A DNA stretch of 64,000 nucleotides from Sabethes cyaneus (lineage: Eukaryota > Arthropoda > Insecta > Diptera > Culicidae): the NCBI RefSeq assembly GCF_943734655.1, contig NC_071353.1, positions 27,850,001-27,914,000 of the forward strand. Direction: 5' to 3'. The notes beneath the pieces are model-generated. The model did no database searches and was not told the origin of the DNA. It saw only the letters and a program-made list of their open reading frames with translations. Below, one piece after another: positions 1 through 11,869 of the stretch (its first letter is position 1; each line of letters opens with the position of its first letter). Both the position numbers and the translations under genes were made by a program.

Positions 1-297
1 GAAAAACAATCGAGAGGAGATATGGTATACCAATTTTGAAAGCTTGTGGAATAGTGAACACATCTGGTAGAAAGTCATTTTTTGATATTACAAACTATAT
101 TTACAATCAGAATTTAAAATACAGTATTTTTTTCGAATTACAATACTTTAAAAAATCATATCTTGCGAATTCCAACAGTAACATCGAAATAAAAAAATAC
201 GTGTCGATTTTTTTTGAACAAAGAACGTAAAAAAATGTTCCGAAGAGAAAAAAAAATTTTACTGTAAATTTCCCGTGGAATGACCCATATACAGAGG
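1..297. other. AT-rich stretch, nothing recognised
   Basis: AT-rich sequence with a 64-codon open frame that has no recognisable domain. I see no gene, tandem repeat or terminal inverted repeat here. Confidence 0.5.
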
Positions 298-452
298 CAC
301 TACTTTGATAAATGTTACATACAACGCATGTAGCATGTATATATGAAGACTTGTATTATTATATACATGCTACTATCGCAACAAAGAGACTTACGCAGTC
401 CTACGTCACCTATGGGGTCGTGTCTTGTACATAACCCCTCTGATTTTCACTG
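298..452. repeat. Dispersed repeat family R1w, copy 1
   Basis: Collinear with 55511-55697. Both contain the string ACATACAACGCATGTAGCAT, then a 'catgctactatc' segment, then 'gacttacg.agtcct.cgtcac', then a 'gtcgtgtcttgtaca' segment ending in 'ccctctgattt'. The match is direct and about 150 bp long with small indels. No coding potential is seen. It may be the tail of a larger transposon, but no ends could be assigned. Confidence 0.7.
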
Positions 453-3226
453 TTTAATGGATTATTCAAGATAGCTAGTTTGGAGTGACAACAACGTGCT
501 TTTGGCGCTAGTGTATATAGACGATTTAATGTATACTAGCGCTTGAGATAAGCTGAAGTAATAAAATAGCAATTTTTTCAAAGTTTTTGATCGCTCACGT
601 CCCCTCAATCTGTGAAGGAATAAAAGAGTTTTTAGCGTTTAAACCATACCCATTTTTGGTAACGCTCGCATTTTTAGCTCTTTTATATTAAAAGTGACGA
701 TCGAGAAAGTAAAACTTAATTTAATTCCTGAAATTTAGGCTCAGCTTAGAGCACCCTAGAAGAGGATTAAACGTTTTAAATTGCTACAAAAGTAAACACG
801 GTACACTGTCAAGCAAAGAAAAACTACACCTACGTTCCAACAGCATGCCAACAGCCGTTAAAGTCCCAAAACCATTTTGATTGATTTTCGATTAGGTCGC
901 CGGTTTCTCGGAAAAGGGAACATATTCAAGGAAATGTGGCGCGGTGGATGCAGGCAGGTCTTTGAGGAGTCGCGTTCGGTTCGTCAAATAGGCACACTTC
1001 ACAATGTGCCACCTAATGAGAAATCAATAAATCTGGCAGCAACTTTTGAGCGTGATTGGAGAAAATGGACCGGTCCCTTTTAGACCGCTTTCCATTTTCC
1101 TAGCATACACTTAGCGCTACTTAGTGTTTCCACTTTGCAGCTAGCATTTTGCTACACTGATAAGAGTTTCCCTTGCTATCGTTCGAACCGTTCGGGACGG
1201 GAACTTACCAAGAAATTGAAAATCGTTACTGATTATGTCACGCTTTTATGCTCTCTAAGTGCCTTTCCGTTTTCGACACACCTTCTGCGTCGTAAGTGGC
1301 GACGACGTGATGTTACCATTTTGTTGAAATTTGTTTCTTTAGATGTTTGATTACTGAATGGATTGGTACTGGTGCGTTTCATTATGTTTTGCTACGGTTT
1401 GGGGTCTAAAGTAAAAATGAAAAAAAACGACTATTTTTTAAATGCAACTATCAGTGTTAATCAGAACGAAATTACCATAACAGGTGTTTTAAAGGTCCTT
1501 TTTATTTTTTCGGCTTGTTAAATAAATATAATTTCCACCCAGAAGAAGTCAACGACTAACGTCGTTACTGATCTGTTTTTTTTATACCGTAACAGCAGTA
1601 AACTGAATATTTACCAAAAACTCATACCACTTAGCGATGCCTGACCATGAAGGATGCCAATGCTATACCAGCTGCTTTCCCGTGAGGGAAGAATTAAATT
1701 TTAGCTTCACACTAGAGATGGTTGGATCTTGTTGCTGGCATAAAAAACAACTACCTCGCTGCAATCATCCCGACAGGATGGCCGGCTTGCCATGAGCTTG
1801 TTCGGTTTTCATCCTTCATCCAGCCGACACAGTAGCAGCAGCAGTCGGAGCGGCTTCGGTCGTACGTGCCACGTGCTACGAGTCCATATTTAATGAACCA
1901 ATCAAAAAGTATAATAGCTACAAGCGGCTGTCGCTGTTCACTATTCTGCCAGATGGATTCCGCTCTGATGGGAGTGTATCACAAGGATTGGACACAAATT
2001 GGTCCGAAAATGGCAAAAAAGGATTACAACTCAGTCGTTCTTTTTTGGTCGTAAAAAAATCAAAGCTTCATGCCGAAGGCATCAGGTGCGGCCGGCATTG
2101 AATAGAAACGAATCCAAATGATTTGAAAATGGACTTTGGTAATCTTTGAAATCTTTTTGATAAATATCAGTGCACATCTGTTTAATCGCAGTGTTTTGAA
2201 TATACTAGCAATCCACCATTAGCTCAAGAGTTACCATCTATAAAACACGTTGATTAATTGACCGTATTCATGGTATAGCAATCATCATCAATCTACTCAA
2301 TTATGCTTGATGGAAAACTTTTCCAGTTCGCTTTAAAGTGCCTTCTCTAGCCCTTACACACCTGCCATAGGTAATGCGACTTTATTCCTTCTTTATCCCT
2401 TCACGCTCCGATTGGCATGATAGGGCACTAACCACAATCACAAAAACATCATGGCCATCACGGTTTCCCCTCCTCGGGAAAAGAACCGTACGACACGGTG
2501 CAGAACTGGATGGATTGGATATTGATTTTGGGTACGGTAAATAATTTTCACTCCATTTAGCACAACTCACACCGTAGAACAAAAACACGCCCGCCAGTGT
2601 CCCACCATTATTCCTTTGAAGCGATGCAACATGGGCCACTTGAGATCTGGCTGTTAACCCGAACAAGCCAGACGACGCATGATTTGAAAGGGTTTTCTCG
2701 CTTTCGTTTCTAAAAGTTCATTTCTAAAATTCTAGTTGTCGATTTACATGGTGCTTCGAAAAATGAAAATCAATTAGCCCAATCTCGGAGCAAAACCCAT
2801 GCTTGAGCTTGTCACATGTTATTAAACATAAATGTTGTAGATTTATTAATTCCTGCGAGTGTGCGAGTAAATAAGATACATACAATATGCCATGAGATGA
2901 TATTTCAATATGTACGTTTTGGTTGTGAATCACTTAATTCAATTTAATTCCAGCAGAAACTTTGTGTTATTCACTCATTTAAAACTAAATAAACAAAATC
3001 AAACAAAAGAAAACATAAAAAGAAAAAAGGTAAAAGTTTACGAACAGAAAAAGAATGGATAAGGTAACAGACAAGGAGAAAGCAAAAGAAAAGAAAATTA
3101 ATAACAACGTGGTTATGGAAAAAATGACAAATTAAGAAGCAAAATAGGTTCACAAAGAATGAAAAACACGATAGAAATACGCAAAAAAGCACTAAAAGGG
3201 ATAGAAAAGAGAAGTTGAAGCAAATG
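453..3226. other. Unique DNA, no gene recognised
   Basis: Mostly AT-rich single-copy-looking sequence with only short open frames lacking recognisable domains. A short AGC run occurs near 1832-1846. Nothing else is supportable. Confidence 0.5.
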
Positions 3227-3234
3227 ATGACAAG

Positions 3235-3915
3235 CAGGGCTTCGACCGATCCTTTTTTTCTACCGCAGTCACACCAACGCGCATTCAAGTTCACACCGTC
3301 CGTTTAGAGGTGGAATACGAACGCTATGCATAACACAACTGGTAGTTTGCTCAGTCAAACGCCGATGGCACGCAGCAGAACTACCGCGTTCTAGAGCTTT
3401 TGGACATTTTCGTTTCGATCAAGTTGCCTTTACCGTTTGGAGCAGCGAATGACTGCAAAACAGTCAAATGACTGGCAATCACCACGCTAACGAAAAGCAA
3501 CCGCACAATCGTATGATTCAATACTACAAAAAAACAACCACTACATGTGTATGGAAGAAGTCGGTCGGACTCCGTCCAACACAAACAAATATTTTGCTTG
3601 CGTCGGACCGACGTCCGGGTGACAAACTATTACTGTGAGCAGCCGATTTGGAGGCAAAAGAGAAACGAAAAAATACGTCACCGTATGCTTCCAGTCAGTT
3701 TGCAGTTTATATTCTCAAAGCGCAAAGCAAAACGGGAGATCGACTGTTTGCTTTTGCTGAGATGCGGCATGAATTGTAAGACGGCAGCAGCGCAAGCAGC
3801 AGATTGACTGGACTGGAAAAAACAGTCAAATGATCGTTCAAAAAGCGGAGTTTGAATGCGGAAAGTTCGCATTCACGGCAGTCACATTCAACTTGCGATC
3901 CCTTTTCAAGCCCTG
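3235..3915. mobile_element. hAT-like non-autonomous element (681 bp)
   Basis: The element starts CAGGGCTT and ends AAGCCCTG. It is flanked on both sides by the same 8-bp direct repeat ATGACAAG (3227-3234 and 3916-3923). An 8-bp TSD with CAGGG termini fits the hAT superfamily. The subterminal regions are related in inverted orientation, for example 'accgcagtcacac' near 3262 and 'cggcagtcacatt' near 3878. No transposase is encoded. An internal 'acagtcaaatga' motif occurs twice (around 3460 and 3823). Confidence 0.8.
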
Positions 3916-4198
3916 ATGACAAGCAAAGAAAGACGACAAGCAGAAAAAGAAAAACAAAAACTAAAAGTAAAAGAAAGAGAAACAAAAAGAGAGAAAAAAG
4001 AAAGAGAAAAGAAGAATGAATAAGAAAACTACAAATAACAGTGAAAAACAATAATAATAAAATGCTTTAGAGAAAGAAAATAGAGAAAAACCATGCACAA
4101 ATTAAAATCTAGAAACACGAGAAGAAAAATAAGGGTACTATGTATTTAGAGAAACAATAAAATAGAGATAAAAATTTAAAGGAAAACAAAACAGCATA

Positions 4199-4795
4199 CA
4201 ATGGGCAAAAACGAGCTCATAATCCCAATAGTTAGAAGCCGCTAGTTTGGAATCTTGCAAGATACCTATGTAAAAAATACATGGAATCGGTTTGTGATGC
4301 TCCCATCTTGTGCAGACTTCGGGAAGCGATCCATTTTGCGCTATTGTCCCCAAAAATCATGGTAAAGCTAATTAAATAATATAGAAACTTCTCTGCCGCG
4401 CGTGCAGCGAACCCAAATTATTTCCAAATGTTGTCAAAACATTAGAAGAATCAAAGCCCATCCATTCCATACTGTGCAAATGCATAAATGCAAGAATAGT
4501 CCATTTTTCCCAACTCACCCCTAAATACATAGTAAAACCTAATTAAAGCGATTAAAACTAACGAAGCATATTGAGTTCATTTCGCGGGCGGCAAATGAGT
4601 TATTTTACGGTTTAATTACCTTTTAACATGATTTTTGGGGATAATTGGGTAAAATTGATCGCTTAACGAAGTCTGCACAAGATGGGACCTTCACCAATCG
4701 ATTCCTTGCATTTTTTCTATAAGAATAAACGTCTTTTAAAATTCTAAAATAGCAGCTTCTAATTATAGGAATTACGAGCTCGTTTTTGCCCATTG
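4199..4795. mobile_element. Foldback MITE with arms of about 180 bp
   Basis: The left arm begins CAATGGGCAAAAACGAGCTC and the right arm ends with its reverse complement. Homology continues inward for about 180 bp, including 'cccatcttgtgcagacttcg' on the left and its complement on the right, to 'ccccaaaaatcat' on both sides. The loop is about 230 bp. There is no coding capacity. Both flanks are A-rich, so no TSD could be fixed. Confidence 0.75.
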
Positions 4796-5149
4796 CACAG
4801 CGGGAAGAATGAGAAAAAAGAAAAGAGCATAAAAAAATTAAGAGAAAAAAAAAAACAAATAATGATAGGAAGAAAAACAAACAAAGAATGGCAGAAAAAC
4901 GCTAAAAATTATTATTCTCGCAGAACAGTAAGAATATTACTAAGCCGATGAAAATCGAAACGAACGAGACAAGAAAGAGAGTGAAACTGTCACCTTATAG
5001 GAAGGAATAGAAACTGGAACACATCGAAAAAAACGGGTAAACAGTGAAACAAAAAGTGTACAGGACAAAAACTAAACAAAAAGAAATCAATTGGTTTAAA
5101 GAAACTGAAAACGTTATATGTTATATGTTATGCCATTTTTTACTATATT

Positions 5150-5240
5150 TTTTTGCTCGATTAAAAAACTCTGCTTCCCCCCCTCCTTCAGTGGTCCAAC
5201 AACAGAGGGACAAAAACTTTTTAAAATATTTGTAATCGCC
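5150..5240. repeat. Solo end of the GGCCATT MITE family
   Basis: Matches the right end of the complete element at 38751-39208: 'gctcgattaaaaaa', a C-run, 'acaaaaacttt', then 'aaaatatttgtaat.gcctaa'. Only this end is present. It may be truncated, or the other end may have diverged. Confidence 0.6.
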
Positions 5241-5259
5241 TAAAATAAAACGAAAAATG

Positions 5260-5560
5260 CAAAGAAAGGCTAAAAAAGGAAGGATATAAAAGGAAGGTTA
5301 AAAAAGGAAATATAAAAAAGGAAAGAAAAAAAAGGAAAAGGAAACGGAAAAGGAAAAGGAAAAGGAAAAGAAAAGGAATATAAAAATAAAAAGGAAAACG
5401 AAAAGGAAAAGGAAAAAGAAAAGAAAAAGGAAGAGGAAAAGGAAAAGGAAGAGGAAAAGGCGCAAAGGCACAAAGGCAAAGGCAAAAGCAATGGAAATAA
5501 AGCAAAGGCAAAAGGAAAAATAAAAGGACTAGGTAAACTGAATGGAAACGGAAATGAAAT
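5260..5560. repeat. Purine-rich low-complexity tract (AAGGAAAA-type)
   Basis: About 300 bp of irregular AAGG/AAAGG repeats with almost all pyrimidines on the minus strand. It makes long stop-free but meaningless frames on the minus strand, rich in Phe, Leu and Ser. Confidence 0.85.
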
Positions 5561-5699
5561 AGCAGATAGTGAAAAATGGAAGGAAATAACGCAAATGAGA
5601 AGGAAAATGGAAAAGGAGGAGGTAAACAAAAACAAAAGAAGGTGAAAAAAGAGATGGAAAAGTAGAAAGAAAACAAAAGGATGAAATGATACAGTTGAT

Positions 5700-6250
5700 G
5701 GAACATATACAAAATATAAAATACAAAATACAAAATACACAAAATACAAAATACGAAATACACAAAATACACAAAATACGCAAAATACACAAAATACACA
5801 AAATACACAAAATACACAAAATACACAAAATACACAAAATACACAAAATACACAAGATGCACGAAATACACAAAAACGCAAAATACACAAAATACACAAA
5901 ATACACAAAGTCCACAAAATACGCAAAATACACAAAATACACCAAATGTAAAATACAAAATAAAAAATACAAAATACAAAATACAAAAAACAAAATACAA
6001 AATATAAAATACAAAATACAAAATACAAAATACAAAATACAAAATACAAAATACAAAATACAAAATACAAAATACAAAATACAAAATACAAAATACAAAA
6101 TACAAAATACAAAATACAAAATACAAAATACAAAATACAAAATACAAAATACACAAAATACACAAAATACACAAAATACACAAAATACACAAAATACACA
6201 AGATACACAAATTATACAAAATACACAAAATACACAAGATACACAAAATA
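5700..6250. repeat. AAATACA 7-mer / AAATACACA 9-mer array
   Basis: A tandem array with two interleaved unit lengths: a 9-mer block (about 5755-5945), a 7-mer block (about 5947-6150) and another 9-mer block (about 6150-6248). Because neither unit contains a stop, both strands are open for hundreds of codons. These are not genes. The array ends at a TA that served as target for the element starting at 6251. Confidence 0.95.
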
Positions 6251-6944
6251 CAGTGGTAACCCGATTTTGTCACTCCCCGATTTTATCACTCCCCGATTTT
6301 GTCACCCCCGATTTTGTCACGTTTTTGACCCGATTTTGTCACGTTTTCTACCCGATTTTGTCACGCTTTTGATTAATCAAAAGCTTAGGTTGAAAATCAT
6401 TTTGAAACATGCCAAATGTGTTAAAACACTGTGAAAAGAACCGGGTTGATTATCATGGAGTTTTCACAAAAGTTGTTTCTTATCTCCACAACTATAATAG
6501 CTAGAAGGTCATTTTCTTTAGCAAAGTTCTTTATAATAATCTTCTCAAAAATGTTGTAGAACATTATTTTGCTCTATCTCTTACTGCTTGAAAAATAAAT
6601 TTTCTATCTTACTTTTAGGGGGGTTAATCAAAGAATCGTTCATACCATAAGAAAGAGCTTTTTACGCTATGAAATTTCTATAAACATAGTTAACCAGTAT
6701 AATCAAACATTTTGGCGCAATTAAAAAACGCGTGTTTTCATACCTGTGGGACTGCTGTGAACAGGTGACAAATGTCCACAGAGAGGTAAATGTAAGTGCG
6801 AAATGTCCTAAAAGTGATTAGAATGAAATATATGTAGTTCGTTCTAAGCTATCTGCAAAATAATAAAAATACCCGATTTTGTCACTGTCCCGTTTTTGTC
6901 ACCCCTAAATTCATCATGGGGGTGACAAAATCGGGTCATTACTG
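6251..6944. mobile_element. TA-flanked MITE, CAGTGG termini, gattttgtcac family (694 bp)
   Basis: The left end reads CAGTGGTAACCCGATTTTGT. The right end is the reverse complement of CAGTAATGACCCGATTTTGT. Both are flanked by TA (6249-6250, 6945-6946). The subterminal motif 'cccgattttgtcac' is repeated about five times at the left end and two to three times at the right. There is no transposase ORF. TA duplication and CAGTG-type termini fit the Tc1/mariner/pogo supergroup. Confidence 0.8.
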
Positions 6945-6946
6945 TA

Positions 6947-9787
6947 TTCGCTTAACGTTTTCGAACTATTAACTTTTATGATGGTTAACTTTTTCTCGAG
7001 CCCACTGTAAAATATTCTCACGGAATTATGCCAAAGGGTAGTTATACCAAGTGTTTCTCTTCCAGATGGTCCCTTATGCTTATGCCAATGTTTTAATGTT
7101 ATGCTAAACAGCATTATGTGAAATAAATTTATGTTAAATTGGTAGCCCCGGTTCCCATTGTATGAAGGCTCATTGAATAGTGTGAAGGCTCAGTGCGTGT
7201 TCATAGAAAAGCGAAGTTTTGCAAATTATGTCTAACGTCCATTATGCCTATTGTCCTGTATGCCTATCGTCCATTATACCTATCGTCCATTATGCCTCAT
7301 GTCGCATGCCTAACGTAGCGCCCCATATATACCGTTTTTGTTTTTAGCTTTCACAAACCCATAACTTTTTTAAATAAATAAATTGATAAATTCAAAGAAT
7401 TGTGTATTTTCCCAAAAATGGCTACTTATTTCGTAAACAATGAAAGTTTGAGCACTTTTCATGATGTGTTTGCCTTTTCAAACTTTCAATTTGTTTCGTC
7501 ACATTTCGTTCAATCCCGCGTCAACACCGAAATGATTGTACCATTCGAACGAAATGTGTAGAAGAAGAAGTTTCATTGAACCTTCTATTTAAGCAGTCGG
7601 CTAATTTTCCTGTCTTAAATATTTTCACTTCCAGACGTACAATTCTGCTGCAATTGCAATCGAAAGCCTTCTGCTTCCGGTCCCACAAGACAAGTGTTGT
7701 GAGCGAATTCACCCACCAAATCACGTTCGCTTCGAAATGACAAAGAAAGTTTCACTCAACTCGCATCACTCTACCACCCACACCGCCGCCGTCCGTCACC
7801 GCCACCACCATCATCCGATCCGGCCAGTAGGCTACTAACGACTCCTGACTGACATCGCACGGGCACGTAGCAACCGGAAACCGGGGCAGGACAAATCCTC
7901 GATAAAGCTGGTCAAAGGCGCTTTGGCGGGGTAAATCTCGACGGTCCGACATCCTTTTCCTTTTTCGCTCACACTCCGAACGACCGGGCGCGGCGGCAGC
8001 GGTGGCGTTGCATTTGCTACACTCCGTCCGTTACTGGGAACCACATCAGTGTCCCGGATGAATAAGGGGGCCCAGAAAAGTCGCTTAACAAGAGGCGGAG
8101 CAATTGTTTCCTTCTTCGGTTCGTATTGTCATGGTCAGCTATATCACTGCTGGTTGACGCTGACGTAAGGCGGAAATTTATAACTAAGAAGCATGAAGGG
8201 TTTGAAGTACGGGATGTGCTTGCTTGTCGGTGCCGCCAAAGCCATTCCTGCAACAAGGATTTCAGACGATGGCAAAACGAAGACTATTGCAAATAAATTG
8301 AGTGCGCGCTTCAAAGTGGTAAAAAAGCGACGCCTTGGTTGATGATTGCGAATCGGTCCTGGGGACGAATCAACGCACAACAGCAGCAGCAGCAGCAGAG
8401 CGGTGCAGGAAAAAGGATGAAGTGCGGTTTTAAGTGTTCATTACTTGTTGGGTCGGAAGTGGGTTTGCATGGATGAGTGAGTACTTTGAAGATAGTGCGA
8501 TGGAAATGAATGGCAAAAGCTCACAATTGTCTACGTCACAAAGTAGGTCCGTTTCATCTGTAATTGCTCCTGAGGGTGCTCGAAGCCTGCCACGCCATGA
8601 CGGATCCATTCTGATAGCAAGTTTCCATCATAAACATTCCGTTTTGTTTAATATCCCACAGGGAATTTGTTTTTTTTTCCTGAATTATCGAGCTATGATT
8701 TATTAGTCCTTTGGGGGAGGCTGTGCTCGCAGTCACCGGGATCTGATTGAGGCTGATCTCGAAAGGCTGTTTCCACCACTTTCCCCTGATTCCAAAATGA
8801 ATGCCACCATCAATTCATTCACCTCGTTATGAAGCACCGATCGGAATTTTAAACTCTAAGTCGAAGCCAACGAATTTCGCGTCTCACAAATCATTGCGGC
8901 TTGGGACTGATTCACTTATGCGTAACCGGGAGAAAGAGTAATCCGCTTAAAGAAGATAAACGTGAAATTTGATCACGCACGTATCTGCACCTATGGCAGC
9001 TTTCGCTGAAACGTGAGTGAATACGCTTCTGGGAGTGAGAGCAGTGAGTTATGACACTTTGTGCTCACCGCTATTTGAAGTTCGGAATATTAAAATAAAT
9101 TCTGCGAGATAAGTTGTGCTGTATAAAGGGGCGGTTAACTTAGGTGAATTGTGTCTTGGGAAGTTTCCTCATCTACGTGATAAGGGTGAAGGATTTCTGA
9201 GTTACTGTTGGTTAATATGAAGAGTTGGATTATCCGTTATAATACTGCACATTTTCGCCATTAACTACAAAAAGGCAAATGTAGTGTGCTGATAAAGAGC
9301 CATTCTAGCTTAAGTCCATCTCAATGTTTATTTCTAATTTATTTTTATGAACGTGCAGAAAAATTAGGATTTGTATTGAAAATGATGGTGACAAAACAAA
9401 CATGGTTCATGTTCGAAAGTGCAGAAAACTGAAAGGTCAATAGGGTTTCTATAAAAAATACTATTTTCGCCAATAAGGTCGGTTCCACACCCACCGCAGC
9501 TACACATGTTATTTGGCCAGAGCAAGGAAAACAAGTCAATATTTTACATACGTGCAGAGGCACGGATGCAACCATTGAGACAAACCATTTCCCACAGTTG
9601 GTTCTTTAACTTTTTGATTGAAGATTTAAAGTTATCGGCTTTGTGACTACTGAAGCGAGGTTTGCTCTGTCTTCGGAAATTGAAAGTTTTATCTATTTTA
9701 CTCGAATTTTTTTTTGTTTGTTTATTTTGTCATGTTTATTTAAATTAATATTTACAATTCAAGAATAGCTTTTAGCGAGTTGGTGTC
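6947..9787. other. Unique DNA, no gene recognised
   Basis: A GC-richer part (about 7740-8130) is followed by ordinary AT-rich sequence. There is a short CAG run at about 8382-8399. Open frames on both strands are short, overlap one another and have no recognisable domain. A small tandem repeat is listed separately at 7225-7318. Confidence 0.45.
7225..7318. repeat. Short tandem repeat, 'gcctatcgtccatta' units
   Basis: Four to five imperfect copies of a 16-19-bp unit containing 'cgtccattat.cct'. The block is too short to delimit as a known element. Confidence 0.7.
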
Positions 9788-9789
9788 TA

Positions 9790-11064
9790 CAGTGGTATTC
9801 CGATTATATCTACACCTGGTTTAATCTACACCCGAATTTAGGTACCCCCGATTTTGTCTACCATTTAGACCCGGTTTTATCTACCTTTTATTAAATTGTC
9901 ATTTCGGCATGAAAATTTGGAAGATTTCATGAATTTATGCATAACAGGGAATATTTCTCTGTATTTTATAGTTTACTATATGTAATTATACACAGTTACA
10001 AATATTTTTAACATTTCATAATGATCCTTTGTGATATTTTTCTATACCGTAACGCTAACGGGCACACCATGTCTCCGCTAGAAATTATGGTTATCACCTT
10101 TCTTTCCTTTAAAATTCTAAGCTTTTGAACCATTGAACCGATTTTAATAATTTTATTACCAAATAAAAGGAATTTTAATGAGATTTTCAGAAAAAAACAA
10201 TAAACTGAGACGTTCAAAGTTTTTTATGATTGCAAAAACATTTTTTGTAGAAGCCTTGAAACTCTTAAAATCACTTAAAACATGTAAAATATTTGTTTTT
10301 GCCTTTCTGCTATATAAATATATAGTATAGCATCACTCGAAAACCCGGAGATGGAAAGAAGGTTTTATTTTTTCATAATACTTTCAATGGCATACGATAT
10401 CAAAAAACAGCTATCTGACATTTCTAGTTTTTGACATACTCTTTTTTAAGAAATAAAGATGCGAAAATGCAATGGACTCGCATGGCGTTTTATTTTAGAG
10501 ACGCATTTCTTTGTCAAAAAACCCCTTTTATTACAAATAAAAACAAAAACCATGTGTCTCCATTGTATTCTCGATACTTTATGAAAACTTAGAATTTCTT
10601 TGGTCTGCACACCATGGAAACATAAAAAGTGAATGTTTTCAATACTTTTGCGATAATAAAAAAAGTTTGGGCTTTAGCCCAATATAGGGGTAACTTTTGG
10701 GACCACACTGACTCAGAAAAGAGAACCCTAAGTACTAAATAAAAATACAGATCTCAAATTTACTGCAAAGGAATAAGTACACAAAATTTGAATAAAATCG
10801 TAGCAATTTTGAATTTCGATATGTCTTTTTTCAGAATATTGCTGAGTTGACATGCATTATGGCTAATGGTTGATATGAATAAAATGAGCCCTATGCGTAA
10901 AATTACGCTAAAATAATACATAATTGAAAAAATGATCAATATTAACAATATTTTTTGTTCATTTGAATTATTTTGGAGCAATTTATTTTCCCCCAAATTT
11001 GTCTACTTTCCAAATATATCTACCAAAAATTTTCGGATGGGTAGATAAAATCGGTAAACCACTG
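9790..11064. mobile_element. TA-flanked MITE, CAGTGG termini, gattttatctac family (1275 bp)
   Basis: The left terminus is CAGTGGTATTCCGATTATAT and the right terminus is the complement of CAGTGGTTTACCGATTTTAT. TA duplications sit at 9788-9789 and 11065-11066. Several subterminal copies of a 'ccgattttatctacc'-like motif lie at each end. The interior is AT-rich, with only short frames and no transposase. It has the same architecture as 6251-6944 but a different repeated motif, so the two look like related families. Confidence 0.8.
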
Positions 11065-11254
11065 TATTACATTATTGCAGTCATTAAGAAAACATATGTA
11101 ATTTAAAACTAGGTTTAGTATTTTGGTTTTGCTTATTCTCGATATTCTATTGAGTACTGGTTGTATAATATCTACATACTCCATTCTTCGTAGTCCGGGA
11201 AGGCACGCTGCGATCATCTGCTGCAGCAGTTCGAATATTGAATCACACACTCTC

Positions 11255-11775
11255 ACACGAGACGAGCACATGTATACGAGCGAGTATGAGAGTCATAGCA
11301 CCCAACGCTTCCGCCACTGACGCAAGCGTAAGACAAACAGCCGCCGTTACTGTGTGCAGACATTCTGCTACCTACGCACTCGCGCACGCACAGCCTCGTA
11401 GCGTGTTTCTGTATTGCCCATTTACGGGGCAAACAACTCGTGAGCAGCTAGCTGCCCGTGAGGGCTAGCGGTACACTAGAATACAGATGTTGCATTACTT
11501 TTTCTTTTTTTATTCATCTTACACCCGCGATTCTGCACGTGGATGAGAGTGCGAGCCTTCACGAGTGATCGGTATCAGCTGCTCGAGCCGCTACGACGAG
11601 CGAGAGCACCGATCGTGGCTGTTAGCTATATGAACACTCGCAAAAACTCGTTGCAGTGCATGAATAAATAACAGCGAGAGTCCGAAAGGGCTGCTAATGC
11701 AAGTATGTTCGTTAGAACGAGTACGCGTGTGTGAGAAAATTAGACCACACAAGTGCGGGCTTCGCAACACCGTAT
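11255..11775. repeat. Dispersed repeat family (about 500 bp), copy 1
   Basis: Collinear over about 500 bp with 49330-49818. Shared blocks include 'cagacattctgctac', 'ttgcattactttttcttttt', 'ctgttagcta', 'cgcaaaaactcgttgcagtg' and 'gtgtgtgagaaaattagacc'. No coding potential is seen. Class is unknown. An LTR or a non-LTR 5' UTR are possible. Confidence 0.7.
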
Positions 11776-11869
11776 CTAGCTCCTTTGTTGGTCTGTGGAA
11801 GTTTAAGGCAAAGTAAGTCTGCTTCAAGGGGTTTCGAAAAGTTTTTTGTCGACAAATTTTGTTAAAAAC

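Noticed and set aside
5221..6372. Long open frames on both strands (up to 350 codons) rich in Phe/Tyr/Cys or Lys/Asn/Gln
   Set aside because: Stop-free 7-mer and 9-mer repeats and a purine tract explain them entirely.
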